NCBI GenBank assembly: GCA_019744775.1
Contig: JAIETZ010000004.1
Span: forward strand, 1 to 64,000
Direction of reading: 5' to 3'
DNA length: 64,000 nucleotides
DNA from: Candidatus Obscuribacterales bacterium
Lineage (GTDB): Bacteria > Cyanobacteriota > Vampirovibrionia > Obscuribacterales > Obscuribacteraceae
The translations under genes were made by a program, and so were the position numbers. Below are positions 11,701 to 26,700 of this stretch, piece after piece. The notes beneath the pieces were generated by a model. That model made no database searches. It was not told the DNA's origin and worked only from the letters and a program-made list of their open reading frames with translations. Numbering within the stretch: position 1 is the first letter of the stretch; the number at the start of each line of letters is the position of its first letter.

Positions 11701-14700
11701 CTATTCAATACAACGGCAATTTCAGTCTAACGAATCTATCTAGACTTGGTCAAAGCACAGATGCGCTAGTCACGATAACGGATCTCGATCTTAGCTCTGC
11801 TTCCGGCAATAGTTTCACAATGTCAAAATCCTACATCGCAAGCAGAAACATATCTATAAGCACTTCCGGAACAGCTCATTACTTAGTAGGCGCTGGAGTC
11901 GGCAACAACGGCGGCGGAGATGTGAACATCTATCACTATGGTGACTTAATATTCGAAGGCGGCGCCAGCTCCAACGGCAACAACGTCCTAATTTCTAATC
12001 GGGATGGCGATTTCATCATGGGCAATACGGTTGCAGGAACCGCTAATTCCAACGGCGGCACCGTAACTTTACGCAATCAAAACGGCAATATGCTGATTAC
12101 CAGTGACTCTGAAATCTTAGGAAACAACGGTATCATAATTTCCAACATTGGTGGAGACCTGACAATCAACCATGGCGCCACAATCAATTCAATCCCACAA
12201 GGATCTTCGGAACTCATCAATATCTCCGTATCAAATAGTGGCGGCACAATTACCATAGATGCTCTGCCGGTTAACGCATCAGGCGGTCCCAACTTCTCTT
12301 ATTCACCAAACTTCGGCAGTCTTGGTCAGCGTGGAGGAAACCTTCTAGCTTCAGGAACACTCACCATTACCAATGATGGCGACATAAATATAATCGGACC
12401 GGGAGCAGATGCAATTTGGGCACCACAAGGAATTTTCTTAATCAGCTCCAACGGATCCGTCAACGTATCACAATTCCAAATTTCCTCTCCCATAATTGGA
12501 CAGTCTTACAATGCGTTCAACGTTACAACAACCGGGTCAGGGCTAACCATCGGGAGCGTCTATGCCAATCCAACCGGCACAGGCACCAATGGCTCAATCA
12601 GTTTAGTAGCGGGTACAGGCACATTGCAAGTACTGGCCAATTCTTCAGTTAGAGCCAACATCGGCAATTTACTCTTGCAAAACACTTCAGGCGGCTTCAT
12701 AACTTTAGGACAAAATGCATTTTTGTCGGCCGTAGCTAACGCGACAGATAACGGCACAGTGAAAATAGTGAGCGGTCCGCTACCGACAAGCCCTATTGCC
12801 GGAAGCGCGCCTGCCAATGTGATTTCCGGAACAGCTAGTGGAGGTCAGATATACTTTGGTAGAAATAGATTCACAGCAAATGCTCCGGACAATTATGTGA
12901 CCACAGCGGCAAGCACAGTGACTTTTGACGCTTCCGCCTCGGATATGATCACACTTGGCGGCAACGTAATTATCAATGGCACAACGGCAGGAGAACTGCC
13001 CTATCAACTAATTACCAGTCTTGATTTAGTCAATGATCCCAATGCAATACAGCTCTTACTCGACTTGCAAACAGCCGGAGTTATTGTCGGCAATCTACAA
13101 TTGATCGGTTCGGATCTGGTAGGTGAAGCAACGCTGCTTCCATCAAATCTATCTTTATCCCTCAGTGCGCAATACATACCAAGCACCGTCACATTAACCA
13201 TGCAGGATTTCCAATCAACCAATCCACTCAACATTAACATAACTGCATCAAGCACAACTACGCAGGCGTTGGTAGCCGGCACAATGGAATTTGTCGGTAC
13301 TGGTCCTGCATCAAATGCTGTTCTAAATGTCAATTCAACGCAAGCCGGTCCTGTCCTTGTATTCCAAAGCGGCGGACTACTGACCAGCGACGGCACGCTG
13401 GCTCTTGGATCCAACGGTGACATCACATCGACAGGAGGACGGATCCAAACTCCTATTTTGACAGTGGCAAGCTCCGGAAACGTCACCCTAGTAAATGACG
13501 GCGACATAACGCTTAGATCATCCCAAATAGGAGGAACATTTACCTTATCCACAATCAGCAACGGCACAATTACAATCGACCTAAACGCTGTCGTTGTTGC
13601 CGGTGGTGATGTAAACCTGACAGCAACAGGGACAGGTTCTATTAACGCTCCATCATACTTCGATCCGGACACTTTTACAACCAGTTATGGGGGTTATGTC
13701 AAAGCAGGCGACACGGTAAATCTAACCACGGACACCGGAAATATCGGTGCCGATGATTGGGACTCACCAGTATGGTTTCAGGGTCCTAATGTCACAGTAC
13801 ATACGCAAGGAAGCGCTTGGATCAACAACTGCTGGCTCTGCCCGGACACACCAACTTATTTAGGCACATCCTCAGTCGGAGGCTCACTACATGTAATTGT
13901 CTGCTGTAACGGCAACTTAGAAATTGCTTCCGGAGCCACTGTCGAAGTCAATACGCTAGGCAACAGCACAGACTTCTATACATTCTATGCTGAAACAAAC
14001 TACGGACAATTTATAGTTGGTCAAGGAGCCAACGTGCAAATTTACGGCACAGGCGCAAACCCTGCTAACGTTCTTGTGGAAACATACGGAGCCCCAATGG
14101 TTGTTCAAAACGGCGCTCATTTTCAAATCACCGGTGACGGCGTGATGACCTTGAATCTTGTTCCATACAACGGCTTTGAAAACGACGGCTTGATCAATTA
14201 TGGTTTCATCGGCACGGAAGCAGGAGCCTCTAACGGCACCTATATAAACAATGAATACGGATACAGTGGCTTTGCCATAGGCGGCAACGGTTACTTTACA
14301 GGTGACGTGTATACAAATATGCAGGGAGGTAGTTACCAAAGCATTTATATCAACGCGATAAGCGGCTCAATTACGACAGCCGAAGACATCAACACGGAAA
14401 ACATCTTCAATAATGCCAACGGTGGTAACGTAACACTAATTGCCAGCGGCGATATTACCGTTGGCGGCACAGGACTCGTCTCAACGCACGCAAGCGATCC
14501 AAACGGCAACGGTGGCAACGTTGTGCTAAGCACGACTTCAGGAACACTTTCAGTAGGCACAATTTCTACAATTGGCGGCTCCACAAGCGGGAATGGCGGC
14601 AATGTCACAATTTATTCCGGTACCGACTTAAATCTACTTGAGACAATCGAGACTTACGTTTCCGGTGGCACGAGCACAGCAGGCAATGTCACGATTACCT

Positions 14701-17700
14701 CCGGTGGCAATATTGGGCTCAGCAGCTTGGTTGACACAGATGCATGGTCCGGAGCAACCGGCGGACAAATCGTCATGACGGCTGCCGGCTCAATAAACAC
14801 AGGCGATTTATATTCATATGGCGGCAGCGCCAATGGCGGCTCGATCATTTTAAAGGCCGGAACAGACATTACGACAGGACTACTTGATTCCGATGGTGAA
14901 AACGGCGTATCTGCCGGCGCAATATCACTCATTGCCGGCGGCAATTTGACCACTCAAGCGATATGGGCAACCAGCGGTACCGGTGATGCCGGAGCTGTTA
15001 GAGCTATTTCGGGCGGTAACATCTCACTTGGTTATATACACGCGCGCAGCGTTGATGGAGGCTCTGGCGGCGATGTAACAGCAGTAGCATCCGGTTCCCT
15101 GACGACTGGACAAATTGACTCTTATGCAAACACAGGCGCCACAGCCAGCGGTGGTACTGTGACCCTGGCGGCCGGCACGAGCATCAACACGGGCACCATC
15201 TTCACCCACAGTAGCGTCGGACTCGATGGTGGAAGCATCACCATCTCTGCAGGTACCTCTGTTACTACCAATGCATTAATTGCATATGCAGGCTCAGGTA
15301 CAGGCGGCAGCATCACAATTGTATCCGGGTCTACCGTCTCGACCGATAACATCAACGCCAATGGAGGCGGACCTGGTGGTGAAATCAATATCTATGCCAA
15401 GCAAACTGTTACAACCGGATACTTATCGTCCGGAGGCGCTATTTCAGATGGAGCCTTAGGCGATGCCGGTGCAATAACCGTGATTGCCGGCGGAACCATA
15501 ACAGCCGACAGCATAAGCGCCAAATCAGATAACGGCAATGGTGCATCAACAGTTTTGGTCAGCACCGGTGGAAACATAGCCATCACTGGAGGTTATAGCA
15601 ATACCATCGACAATACATCTACAGGCAATGGATCACTTGGCGGATCGGTAGCTCTTGTTGCCGGTGGCACCGTAAGCGTAGTAGGTGGAATTCAAGTCCA
15701 ATCAGCCAATGCCAATGGAGTGGGCGGCAACATCTTTATTTCATCAGGTGATACCAGCGGCAATTCAAGCGTTTCAACAGGCGCTATCAATACTAGTGCC
15801 GGCACAGGAGGCACAGCTGGAATTATCTTCCTAGGAGCAAATACAACAGGAACCAATGGTCAAGGTTCTTCAAGTTCAAGCTCCGGTGCGATTCGGTATA
15901 GCCTTTCAGGAACCGGTGCAGCATCGCCAACTACAAATCCATATCTGTTTTACGACTCAACAAACAACCCAAGCACGGTAATGGCTATTACCGGTTCTGG
16001 TTCAACCACGCTATCTGTCACAACTTCCAATATTACAATGCGCCCAGGTGTCTACACTACGGATATTGGTTCCTCGCAATCTGCTGTCATTTTCGTGGCA
16101 GTGGGAGGCGACAGTCGCACTATTGTACCGATTGTCTCCAGCGGTAATGTTAATCTACTCACTTTCGAAGCCAGCGCACCATACACAATAGGAAGCGGCT
16201 ACAACATGGTTGTTGCTAGCGGCGGCACAACGGGAATTTCATTGACAGGCAATCTGAACTCGGACATAGAGGTGAAGTCATCAACTTTTGCAGCATTGAG
16301 CACGGGATCAATTAGTCAATCAGCCGGTGCAATTAATGCTACAGGCATTGCAAGGTTATTCGCTGTTGGAGGCGATGTTGGAGTCAGCGGCAATGGAATC
16401 CATTTTGACAGTCCAACATTGGCAACAGGCACCGTTGGTTCTGGGAATGCACTAGCATGGAAGTTCACAAGCGGTGCATTAACCGTGACTACAGGTACAG
16501 CAGGAGTCGCAACGGGAACTGGAAGATTGTTTGTCTTCAATGCAGATTCTATTGATGTTACCGGTGCGGCAGTTGCACAGATAACCGATTTTATTAGTTC
16601 TACAGGAAACTCCGACATTACCCTCCACCACGATGTTGTTGGTGTGACCCAGGTAGATATCGAAGCTAATGGAACAGGTAACATCAATCAACTTGCAGGT
16701 ATGATAATCGGTGGCTCAGACGATATTATTCTTCGCTCAGACTCAGGTAATATTGGCACCAGCGCAAACGCAAGAATAAATACCATCGCCACTCGCGCTC
16801 TGGCGGCAGAAACGTCCGGTACCGGAACAGTATTCATTAGTCAGCTCGGCGGAACGATCCTTTTAGGCTCATCTTCAGGTGGAGATTTCGATCTGGCGAT
16901 AACCGGTGGAGGTGCCACACAAATTGTCGGAGATATTACAGTAGCTGATGGCAACATGACAATAACAACGAGTTCAACCAATACGGCGCTCACTGTCGGT
17001 AGCGGCTTGACTACAAATCTCACGGTTCATGGTGGCAGCATAACAATTGAAAATGACAATACGGATTTAGGTACTATTGTTCTTGCTTCTAACCTAACTC
17101 TTCAAACAGCTACCGGCGGCAATGTAAACATAGTCATTGGCAGCGTGCCGTCCAATCCAGTAACAGGGACAACTCCAGATAACGTCAATGTGACTACATC
17201 CGGCGGCGGCTCAGTCTACTTTGGAACATATGGGGTCACAGCCAACGCCCCCACAAATAACATTGATGCTAACGGTGCCTCCGTGATTTTCAGTACGGGC
17301 AATTCCAATCTCCTAGCTCTCACTCTCGATGGCAATGTAACAATTAACGCTTCAAACACAGCCCCATTCACCGGACTTACCAGCCTTGACCTTACCGACC
17401 CGGCCACTGTTGCCCTTATTGTCCAACTACAAGGAGACAGTATTATCGGTGGCACCCTGCAGGTTAGCGGCGGCATTGCAGTCGGCGGCAACGTTATTCT
17501 GGCACCGACAGATCTTGCCGCAAGCATTACCGCCTATAACATCCCTCAAGATGTTACCTTAACCATGCAGGATTTTGCGCTCACTAATGTAGTGCATATC
17601 GACATAACTGGCTCGAGCACCACCAGCCAAGCATTACTGAGCGGCACTCATGAATTTGTCTGGACAGGAGTCACCGGCACGGGCTCGTTGAATATAACAT

Positions 17701-20700
17701 CAACACAAGCCGGACCCGTGTTCGTTATAGCTAACACAGCGACACTGTCGAGTGCCGGCGCACTCAACGTCACGGCTGACGGTGATATTCAAATTGATGG
17801 CACTGTTTTAACTAACGGCAACATAGCCATAAACAGCACAGGCGGCAGTATAGCGGTATCAACTGTCGTATCGGCCGGCTTCTACAGTTCCATAAGTTTT
17901 ACGGCTGCAGAAGATATCGGACTGACTTCTCTCACCACATATGGTGGCGGCAACTTTACTGCGTTGGCAGGCCGCGACATTTATCAAACGACAATTAACT
18001 CAGACATTAACACCACCGCAAACACCGGCACTGTCGTAGGTGGCAATATAACTCTAGCTGCCGGTGTCGCCTTCACTCTCACACCAAACACGCAATGTAG
18101 TGGCTGCAGTATCTTCAATATTACAGGCGCTAGCTCCACTGGCGGGGATATTGACGCTTCCACATTGAGTCTGACTACTAACCGTAGCGATATTAATTTG
18201 CAAGCCCATGCAGGCTCAGATCGAACAGGTACGATCGCCATTCAAAATCTTAAAACCGCAGGCGGAGAAGGTGGTGTGCAAGGCGGTGGTGATAGGCTTG
18301 ACGCAGGTAACATTATCGCTTCCGCCAGCGGTTCGATCGTGACCGGAGACTTATTGGCCTACGGTGGCGGAGCCGGCGCTGCCGCAGGTGGCGGTGGTGA
18401 CGGCGGTGCAGGCGGATATGTGAGCATAGCATCGACAAGCGGCGACATAACCATCGCCGGCATAATAAACGCTTTCGGTGGCGGCGGCGCCGGAGCAGCC
18501 GGCGGCGGCGGTGATGGTGGTGACGGCGGAGAAATTGGGCTTTACGCATATAACGGTTCCATCACCGTGGACAGCGGCATTAACACATCAGGTGGCGGAG
18601 GCGGTGCCAATCTTGGTGGCGGCGGCGATGGAGGTAGAGGTGGCAATATTACATTGTTTGCGACTAATTCCATCTCGATTGATGGACCGGTGTTAGCAGC
18701 TGGAGGCGGCAGCAAAGGCGCAATTGGCATCGGCGGCGGCGGTGGCAGCTTCGGCGGCGGTGGCGGTGCAGCGCCATCCATCTCCGCCGGCACGGTAACC
18801 AGTGCTGCGACCGGTGGAGGCACCTTCGGGGTGGGAGGAGCAGCAGCTAGTGGCGGTGGCGGCTGGTATGGTGGCGGCGCCGCGGGCAACTGGTGTTGCT
18901 ATGGCGGCAGCGGTGGCAGCGGCACTGGCGGCGAGGGCGGCTCGAATGTCGCCGGCGGCAGTAATCCCGGCACTTTCGGTCATGGCGGCAGTGGCGCCGT
19001 GGACGGAGTTGGAAGCGCAGGCACGAATGCCGGTACCAGACCAGGCGGTGTCATCAGCTTGAACGGTTCATCCGTCACAGTCTCTCAAACAATCGGATCC
19101 GAATTTGGTTTCACTGATTCGCCGTTTGCCGGATATTCGATTTACGCAGGAAATTCGGGACAGGTATACATCAGCACACCCAATGTACTTTTGCAAGATG
19201 GTAATTTTGAATCAGGCAGCAGAGCATATTCGGCAAACCTGGGATCTTCTTCTTTCACAGTTGGCGGCAGCGGATCAGCCGGCAGCATAAATGCACAGGG
19301 TGGTATTTATATCAATCGAACCTCCGCCGGCACTGACATATCGTCAGGGACTTATGCTGCTGATAGTTCACCTGTAACAATATCGGAAAATGGTAGTCTT
19401 CAAGTCACAAACGGTCTTTCTGTAACCCCTGCAGAATGGCTGGCAGTAATTCAAACGCTAAATGGCGGTCAAACAATTACCCTAGATTCTAACGGAAACG
19501 CCGTTGGTGGTAGTCTCAATCTAGGAGTAGCGAATCTACCAGCAGGCGGATTTACCGAACTAATTCTGCCAGCCGGAATTACAGCGTACACGAACGCCGC
19601 CAGTATTCACTCAGTCAATTCTATTACCTTGAACACCAACCTGTCTTACGAAACTCTTACAGGTGATTTTACACTTATGGCACCGACAATCGTCGTAGCC
19701 AGTGGTGTGCAGGTAAGCCCTGCAGTCTATAGCTCCGGACTCACCATCATCACCAATAATCTTGTGAACAACGGTACGCTAACGTCCTCTTACTACACAA
19801 TAATTGAGGCACTGGGAAATTGCAATTTAAACATTTCAGGTAATGGCACTCTCGAACAAACCCTCTCTGGAACTTCCTACTTCTACTTTTCGGCATACAA
19901 AGGACTCAATCAAAGCATCACCTTCAATGGCGATCAACTAATATCCTTCCCAGACAGCGCCAATGTCTCATACTATGCATACGGGACAGGCTCTTCTGTT
20001 AATTTCGGCGACAACACAACACAAACAATCGACGGCGACGCAAATGTTACATTCTTTACGCCTGGTGTGACCTTTGGTGCATCATCTCAATACAATGTTA
20101 CTGGCTCTGGAACAGTTGATTTCTACGCAACTCAATCCATTACTTTAGCAGACAATTCCAATGCAACGCTGTCGGTCGGCGGCGGCAACATAAATTTCAC
20201 AGCCACGTACGCAGACATTGCCTTCAATACATCAGGCTCTGCCGGTCCATCAACTCTGTATTTATATGGAGCTCCTGTGAACATCTCAGTTGGAGGTACT
20301 GCTTCAATTGACGGGGTTACCATAGCCACGGACAATTCCCTCACATTCTCTTCCAACAATGTCAATCTCATAATCACAGGCACCGGCTCATTGGCAGCCG
20401 ATCTGGGAGTTGCCTTTAACAGCACCATCGGCGCAGTTACCGTCTCCCAAGAAAGTATTACCGGCACAGTATCTGGTGCCGCCGGCAGCGGCGACTTTAA
20501 TTTGACAGTCAACACAGGCGATCTAACCCTGGGCAACATCAGCACCACTAACGGTTCAATTGCAATTCTTTTAGGAGCAACAGGTGGAGCATTATCAACC
20601 GTACCCGGTGCTCAGATACATGCCAATCTCGGAAATCTCTCTCTGGAAAACGATAACACCAGCACTGGAACAATATTCATCGGAGCAAACTCAGTACTTA

Positions 20701-23700
20701 GCGCCTACAGCAACAGCGGCAATACCATTGGCAATGTCTACATCACGATTGGAACAGTACCGTCCAACCCGGATGCAGGAACAGCTCCATCGAATGTAGT
20801 CATCAATACACCAAATGGCGGCAGCGTCTATTTTGGCGACAGCCCATCCTCGACTATCACGGCCAATGCACCAACAAACACTCTTACGGCCAACGACTCC
20901 TCCATCCTGTTCAATACCGGAACGGCCTCATCAAACGCGATAACACTGGATGGTAATGTAACAATCAATGCATCCAATGCAACTCTGTTAAACAGTCTGG
21001 ATCTAACAGATCCTACGGTAACCGCCCTGATTATTTCACTACAAGGAAGCATGGAGTTGGGTGGCACCCTAGTAGTAGACGGCAACGGTGTGGCCACAGG
21101 CGGCAATGTTATTATAGCCCCATCAAATCTTTCAGCAACGCTTACCGGTTACAACATCCCGGCAAACGTAACCGTGACCATGGAAGATTTCACGTTGTCC
21201 GATTCTGTATCCATAGATATTACCGGAACAAGCAACACACTATACGCTCGATTGGCAGGAACTCACGAGTTTATTGGTTCGGTTAATCCGTCAGGAGCGG
21301 TGTTAAACATCACCTCCGACCAAGCAGGCCCGATATTCTACATCTACAGCACCGGGCTACTAAGCAGTGACGGTTCAATAGACATTACCGCCAACGGCAA
21401 TATTGCTGCCGCTAACAACGGCTACATAACTGCCGATGTTGTTACACTTACCACCACCAACAATGCCAGTATTGGAGTCGAGGGTACCGTACGCGTTCAA
21501 CCATTCACATCCGGCGGTCCAACAAATTTAACCATAACTTCTGACGGCAGTTCTTACGTGTCACACTTAGGTGACGTCAATTTGCAAGCATCGTCTGCTG
21601 TTGGTGTATTTTCACTTGTTACAACCGGAGGCGGGAATATAAACCTATCAGGAACCGGAGTTAGCGCCGCTGCTATAACAATGTCCGCCGGCGGCTCGGG
21701 CAGCATCTTGGATACAACTTTGAACGCAGAGTTGGTGGCGACAGCCAACATAACCCTATCAGCCGGTACAGATGTAATTGTTAATGGCATGGTCAACAGC
21801 TTTGGTGGCACCGGTTATGTTTCAGGCAATCAAAGCGCAGGCGATATTTCCATTACGGCCGGTCACGATATTTTGCTTGCAGGTGGTATTTTTGCCTCAG
21901 GCAATGCAGATATTGGTGATGGTGGCAATGTAACTCTTTCCGCAGGGCACAATGTTTCAGTTAACCCCGGCGGCTCTTTCCCAGAGGCAATTACTACCTC
22001 AAGCTATTATGGACACGCAGGCAATGTTAGTATCACAAGCAGCACCGGCTCAATTAGCTTGGGTTCATGGATAGATGCTTCATCTTATTACGGACAAATG
22101 GGCGGCGCCGTAACACTGTCAGCCGGAACGACTCTTACCACTGATGGCATTTACACCAATGCCACTGAAATTGCAGGCGGCGCCATAACTCTCACTGCCG
22201 GAGACTCAATCGTTGCAGGATGGTTGGGTTCTGTTTGCGATTATGGAGTAGCCGGCGGTATTACTCTGACAGCCGGAACAACCATTGAAACCCTGGCACT
22301 TGATGCTCGCGCTGAGCTCGGAAAAGCAGCCGGCAGCATAACTGCAATTGCCGGACAAAGCATTGACACGGAGGAAATTTACGCTTACACCTTAGGCTCA
22401 TCGGATGGTCATGGAGGTTCGGTCACTTTTATGGCCGGCACAACAATATCCACCGGCTTCATCAGGGCCTCTTCCAGCGCAGGCGTCAGCGGCGGCAATG
22501 TCAGCATGACTGCAGGACAATCAATAGACACCGGCTACATAGAAGCCAACAGCAACAGCGGCTACGGAGGCTTTGTCTCCTTGCTTGCAGGCACAACAAT
22601 TACAACCAGCACAATTGATACTTCTACCGGCGCAACCGGCATGTCCGGTGGCACCGTCACACTCGGCGCGGTTGAGGCAATTGCCACCTCGGATATCACC
22701 ACCAGCGGTGGTCTGGTCAGCAGCGGTTCTGTTCATGTCTTCACCGGCAACAATTCAAATGCAGCGACAATTCTCCTGGGCGAAATTAACGCTTCCGGAG
22801 CAAATGGCGGCTTAGTACAAATTATCAACTCAGCAGCCAACACAAGCAGCACAAATCTTACGGTCGGCAATATTTCAACTTACACCACAGGTACTAATCA
22901 CGGTGGCGGATCGGTTTCACTAGTCTCATCGGGAGCAATCAGTGCCGGTGACATTGCAACAGATGCCGGCGCCTCAAATCCTTATGCCGGAGGCGTATTC
23001 GTTTCCAGCGGAGGAACCGGCTCTACTGCCATTAACGTCGGCAACATCAGCACTACTGCACCATCAGGAGTAGCAGGAGCGGTAATTCTTTTGAGTTCTC
23101 AAACATCATCTTCTGCCCTCAATCCTACCAATATTACATACGCAAGCATTGATGCGTCCGGTGACACCAACGGCGACACACTAGTGTACGGGCTATATGG
23201 CGCATCTGCTACCCTGCCATCAAACTTAGATATAACACCTACCACCAACATCAACATACGCCCAGGAGGTTATGCCACCATAGCCGGCTCTGCGACTGTT
23301 CCTCTGCAACTGACGATAGTTGGTGGCGGCTATCCTAACATGTTGGTACCAATTAACATTGGCGTATCGGATGTTAACGGTAATTCCTTATATCTAGACT
23401 CAGTCAGTACAAACGAAAACGTTGGATTTGTGTTAAGCGGCAATGCAACACTACCAAGCACTTTAGCAGTTTCAGCAAATCTAAGCATATTGGCACTCGG
23501 CACAATAAGCACGCAAGGACCATTGGCCATTTCAAGTCCGGCCAGTATGACACTTGTCGCCAGACAAGGTCTATCAGTCAGCGCGCCCTACAGTGTATAT
23601 CTGCACGCCGGACAGACAATTACAACGATGGGCGTTGTTTCAACATCGTCAAGCGCAGCCGGCGTTAACGCCGGCAATATCATCATGCGCGCAGGCGAAG

Positions 23701-26700
23701 TTATCGCGCAAGACATAAGAGCAATTGGGGCCAACTGCTCAGGCAGTTGCGGTAGCGGCGGCGATGTTGTCGTCAATGGCGGACGAATTAATATTGGCCT
23801 CATTGATGTCACAGGAGGATCAGGTCTATCACAAGGCTCCGTGACAGGTAATGCCGGTTCGGTCCTGATTTCTGCCATTTATGGCATAACAGGCGACATA
23901 TCCATTAACTCTATTACTGCAAAAGGCGGCATCGCATATGGACATGATCCTGGAGCATTTGGCGGCAACGTAACAGTAAATGCCGGATTATCACCTTTAC
24001 TGGTAAATTACATCAACACTAGTGGTGGCATCTCATATGGACATGGGCTAGGCGGAGACGGAGGAAACATCAACATAATTGCCCAGTCAATAATTGCTCC
24101 TTCGCTGGTTGCTTCCGGTGGGACAACATATGGGCACGCCAACGGCGGCAATTCAGGCAGCATTGACTTGATTGCAGCATCAAGTATCAATGTCGGGACT
24201 ATGGCAGCCGGCGGTGGCGGCAGCTGGGGATTTGGGCTAGGAGGTAACGGTGGCAACACGCTTGTTTGGAGCGACGACTCCGTCACTTTCGGCACCATTG
24301 ACACTACAGGCGGATTCAATGTTCTCACTCCCGGACAAGGTGGCAACGTAACACTACTGGCCAATCAATCAATAACAGGCGTCGGTATTGCTGCTGCCGG
24401 CGGCACCGAACTAGCGGCACCCACAGGCAAGGGTACAGGCGGCAATGTATTGCTCGCTTCGCTTAATGGTTCAATTGTTCTCACTGACAGCATTCTTACA
24501 TCCGGCTCATTCAACACTTCCTCTGCAATTGGCGGTTCTGTAAGCGCAGCAGCCTCAGGTTCTATCAGCATCAATGGTATTACCAGCAACAGCCTGCAGG
24601 GTTATGCAGGCAATATCTTTGTTTCATCCGGTGAATCCGTCGACCCAGTCGTATCCGTCGGCACTCTGGATGTCAGCTCCGGCATAGCTGCAGGCAATGG
24701 ACAAATTTTCCTCGGCGCTAATGTGGCCGGCACTGACGGAGCTTCAAGCACATCCACCTCATCCATTGTTTTTGAATTGGCAAGCGCATTTACTACTGCC
24801 GCCACTCCGGACGCATACTTGTTCTACGCCAACGGCGGGCACCCAAGCGAAATTACAACTTCAACCACTATTGAAGTCACGACATCCAATGTCAACATTT
24901 TTCCCGGCGTTTACACATCAGATATCGGATCATTCAGCACGCCGGTGACAATAACTCTTGATGTTGGCGGCGACAGTCGCACAATAGTGCCCATAATCAC
25001 CACAGGCGACATGTATCTAAGCGGCTTCAGCGCCGACAACACCGTTGGCGGCTCACTCAGCTATCAGAACAATGGCTACTCAACATTGCTTGCCTCCAGC
25101 GGACCTCAAGGGATTGTTGGAACCGGAGCATTTACCGCCGCAGCTCAGAACCCCGGCTCCGGGGGCAGCTACTACTTGAGCGCATTTGGCGGCGGCACAA
25201 TTCAATTCACCACAATCACAACGGACGCCAATGACATCGGCAATGGTGGCAACGTTGTCATGCTTGCCGACAATGCGGTTATTGGTACATCACTAACGGC
25301 AGTTGGCGGTTCCACTTCCGGCAATGGCGGCAATGTCCGTATTTCAGCTTATGGAGACTACATACAACTCAACAGCTATATTGATACCAGTGCAGTAGGA
25401 GACTCAGGACGCGGTGGGGCAATATCATTGTCTGCCAACACTTCCATTCAGGGTACATCGTTAAATGCAATTGGCGGCACGGATGCAGGCGGAGGCGGAG
25501 ACATTTCAGCTATCACTACAAGCATGGGTGTTGTTTTCTCCAGCTTTATAGATTCTTCCTCCGGTTCTGCCTTTTCGCAAGCATCTACCGCCACAGGTAA
25601 TGCCGGCTCCATCACACTAAGCAGCGCCAGCAACGGCGTCATATATGACTCTTTACGAGCTACAGGCAGCAGAGCTTCCGGAAACGGCGGAAATATCCTT
25701 ATCAACGCCGGCGATGCATTTGTTGGAGTGTCGTTTGTTGACAGTTCCGCATGCGATCAGTGCGTAGTCGGTGATGACAATACCGGTAAGGCAGGAAACA
25801 TTACAGTTGTGGCAACCGCGCTTATTACGGGTTCGCCATCCATTAGGGCAGACGGCGGAATGGAAGGTGGCACGGGTGGCACTGTCACCCTGGTAACAGA
25901 TTCAAACGTTGATGTCTCATTCGTTAGTGCATCTGCGCAAATCCCAACAGCAACATCAGGATCAGGTAATGCCGGTTCCATCACTGTGCTTGCCAAAGAT
26001 TCCATAAACGGTACCTCTTTCAGAACACAAGGCGGCGTGACATCGGGTAACGGTGGTCCGATAAGCCTGATTTCTAGAAATGACAGCATTAATGCCACTT
26101 CGTTTATAGACTCCCAAGCCATGGGTGTTGGCGATGGAGGCGACATTATCATCCAGGCACAAAATTACATAACACTGGATTCCTTCGTTCGCAGCAATTC
26201 CTTTGGCTCAACCGGTAGTGCCGGTGATATTCAGCTAGCCTCACGCAATAGCACCATTGAAACCGGTGATATAGTTGCCAATGCGGTGACTGCGGGCAAT
26301 GGCGGGACCATTTCCATTACGGCATTATCGAATATTACGACAGGCGCAATCTACTCATACGGTGGCAGTACATCAGGCAATGGTGCATCCATTACCCTGC
26401 TATCAAGCGACACTGCCGGTGTAATAAACACACTTGAGATTAACGCAGGCGCCACGGTAGGCAGTGGCGGCAACGTGTCCTTGCAGTCCGGATACGATGT
26501 AAATGTCGATGGCTATATCAGTACGGCAGGCGGTATTAACGGTGGCAATATTGAGGCTGTTACGCTTTTCAATAATCTTGCAATAGACTCATTTGTCAGC
26601 TCCAGATCGCGGACAGACGGCAATGGTGGAAATATCACAATACGAGCTCCCGGTGGAACGGTTGCCGTCTATGGATCAGCCACCATCTCAGACGGACACA

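Noticed and set aside
13004-13672. A 222-codon minus-strand open frame inside the second giant gene
   Set aside because: It has no start context and no recognisable domain, and it lies fully antisense to a clear coding region.
18250-19060. CRISPR-like or tandem nucleotide repeats in the glycine-rich block
   Set aside because: The repetition is irregular GGN/GCN coding sequence in frame, without constant repeat or spacer lengths.
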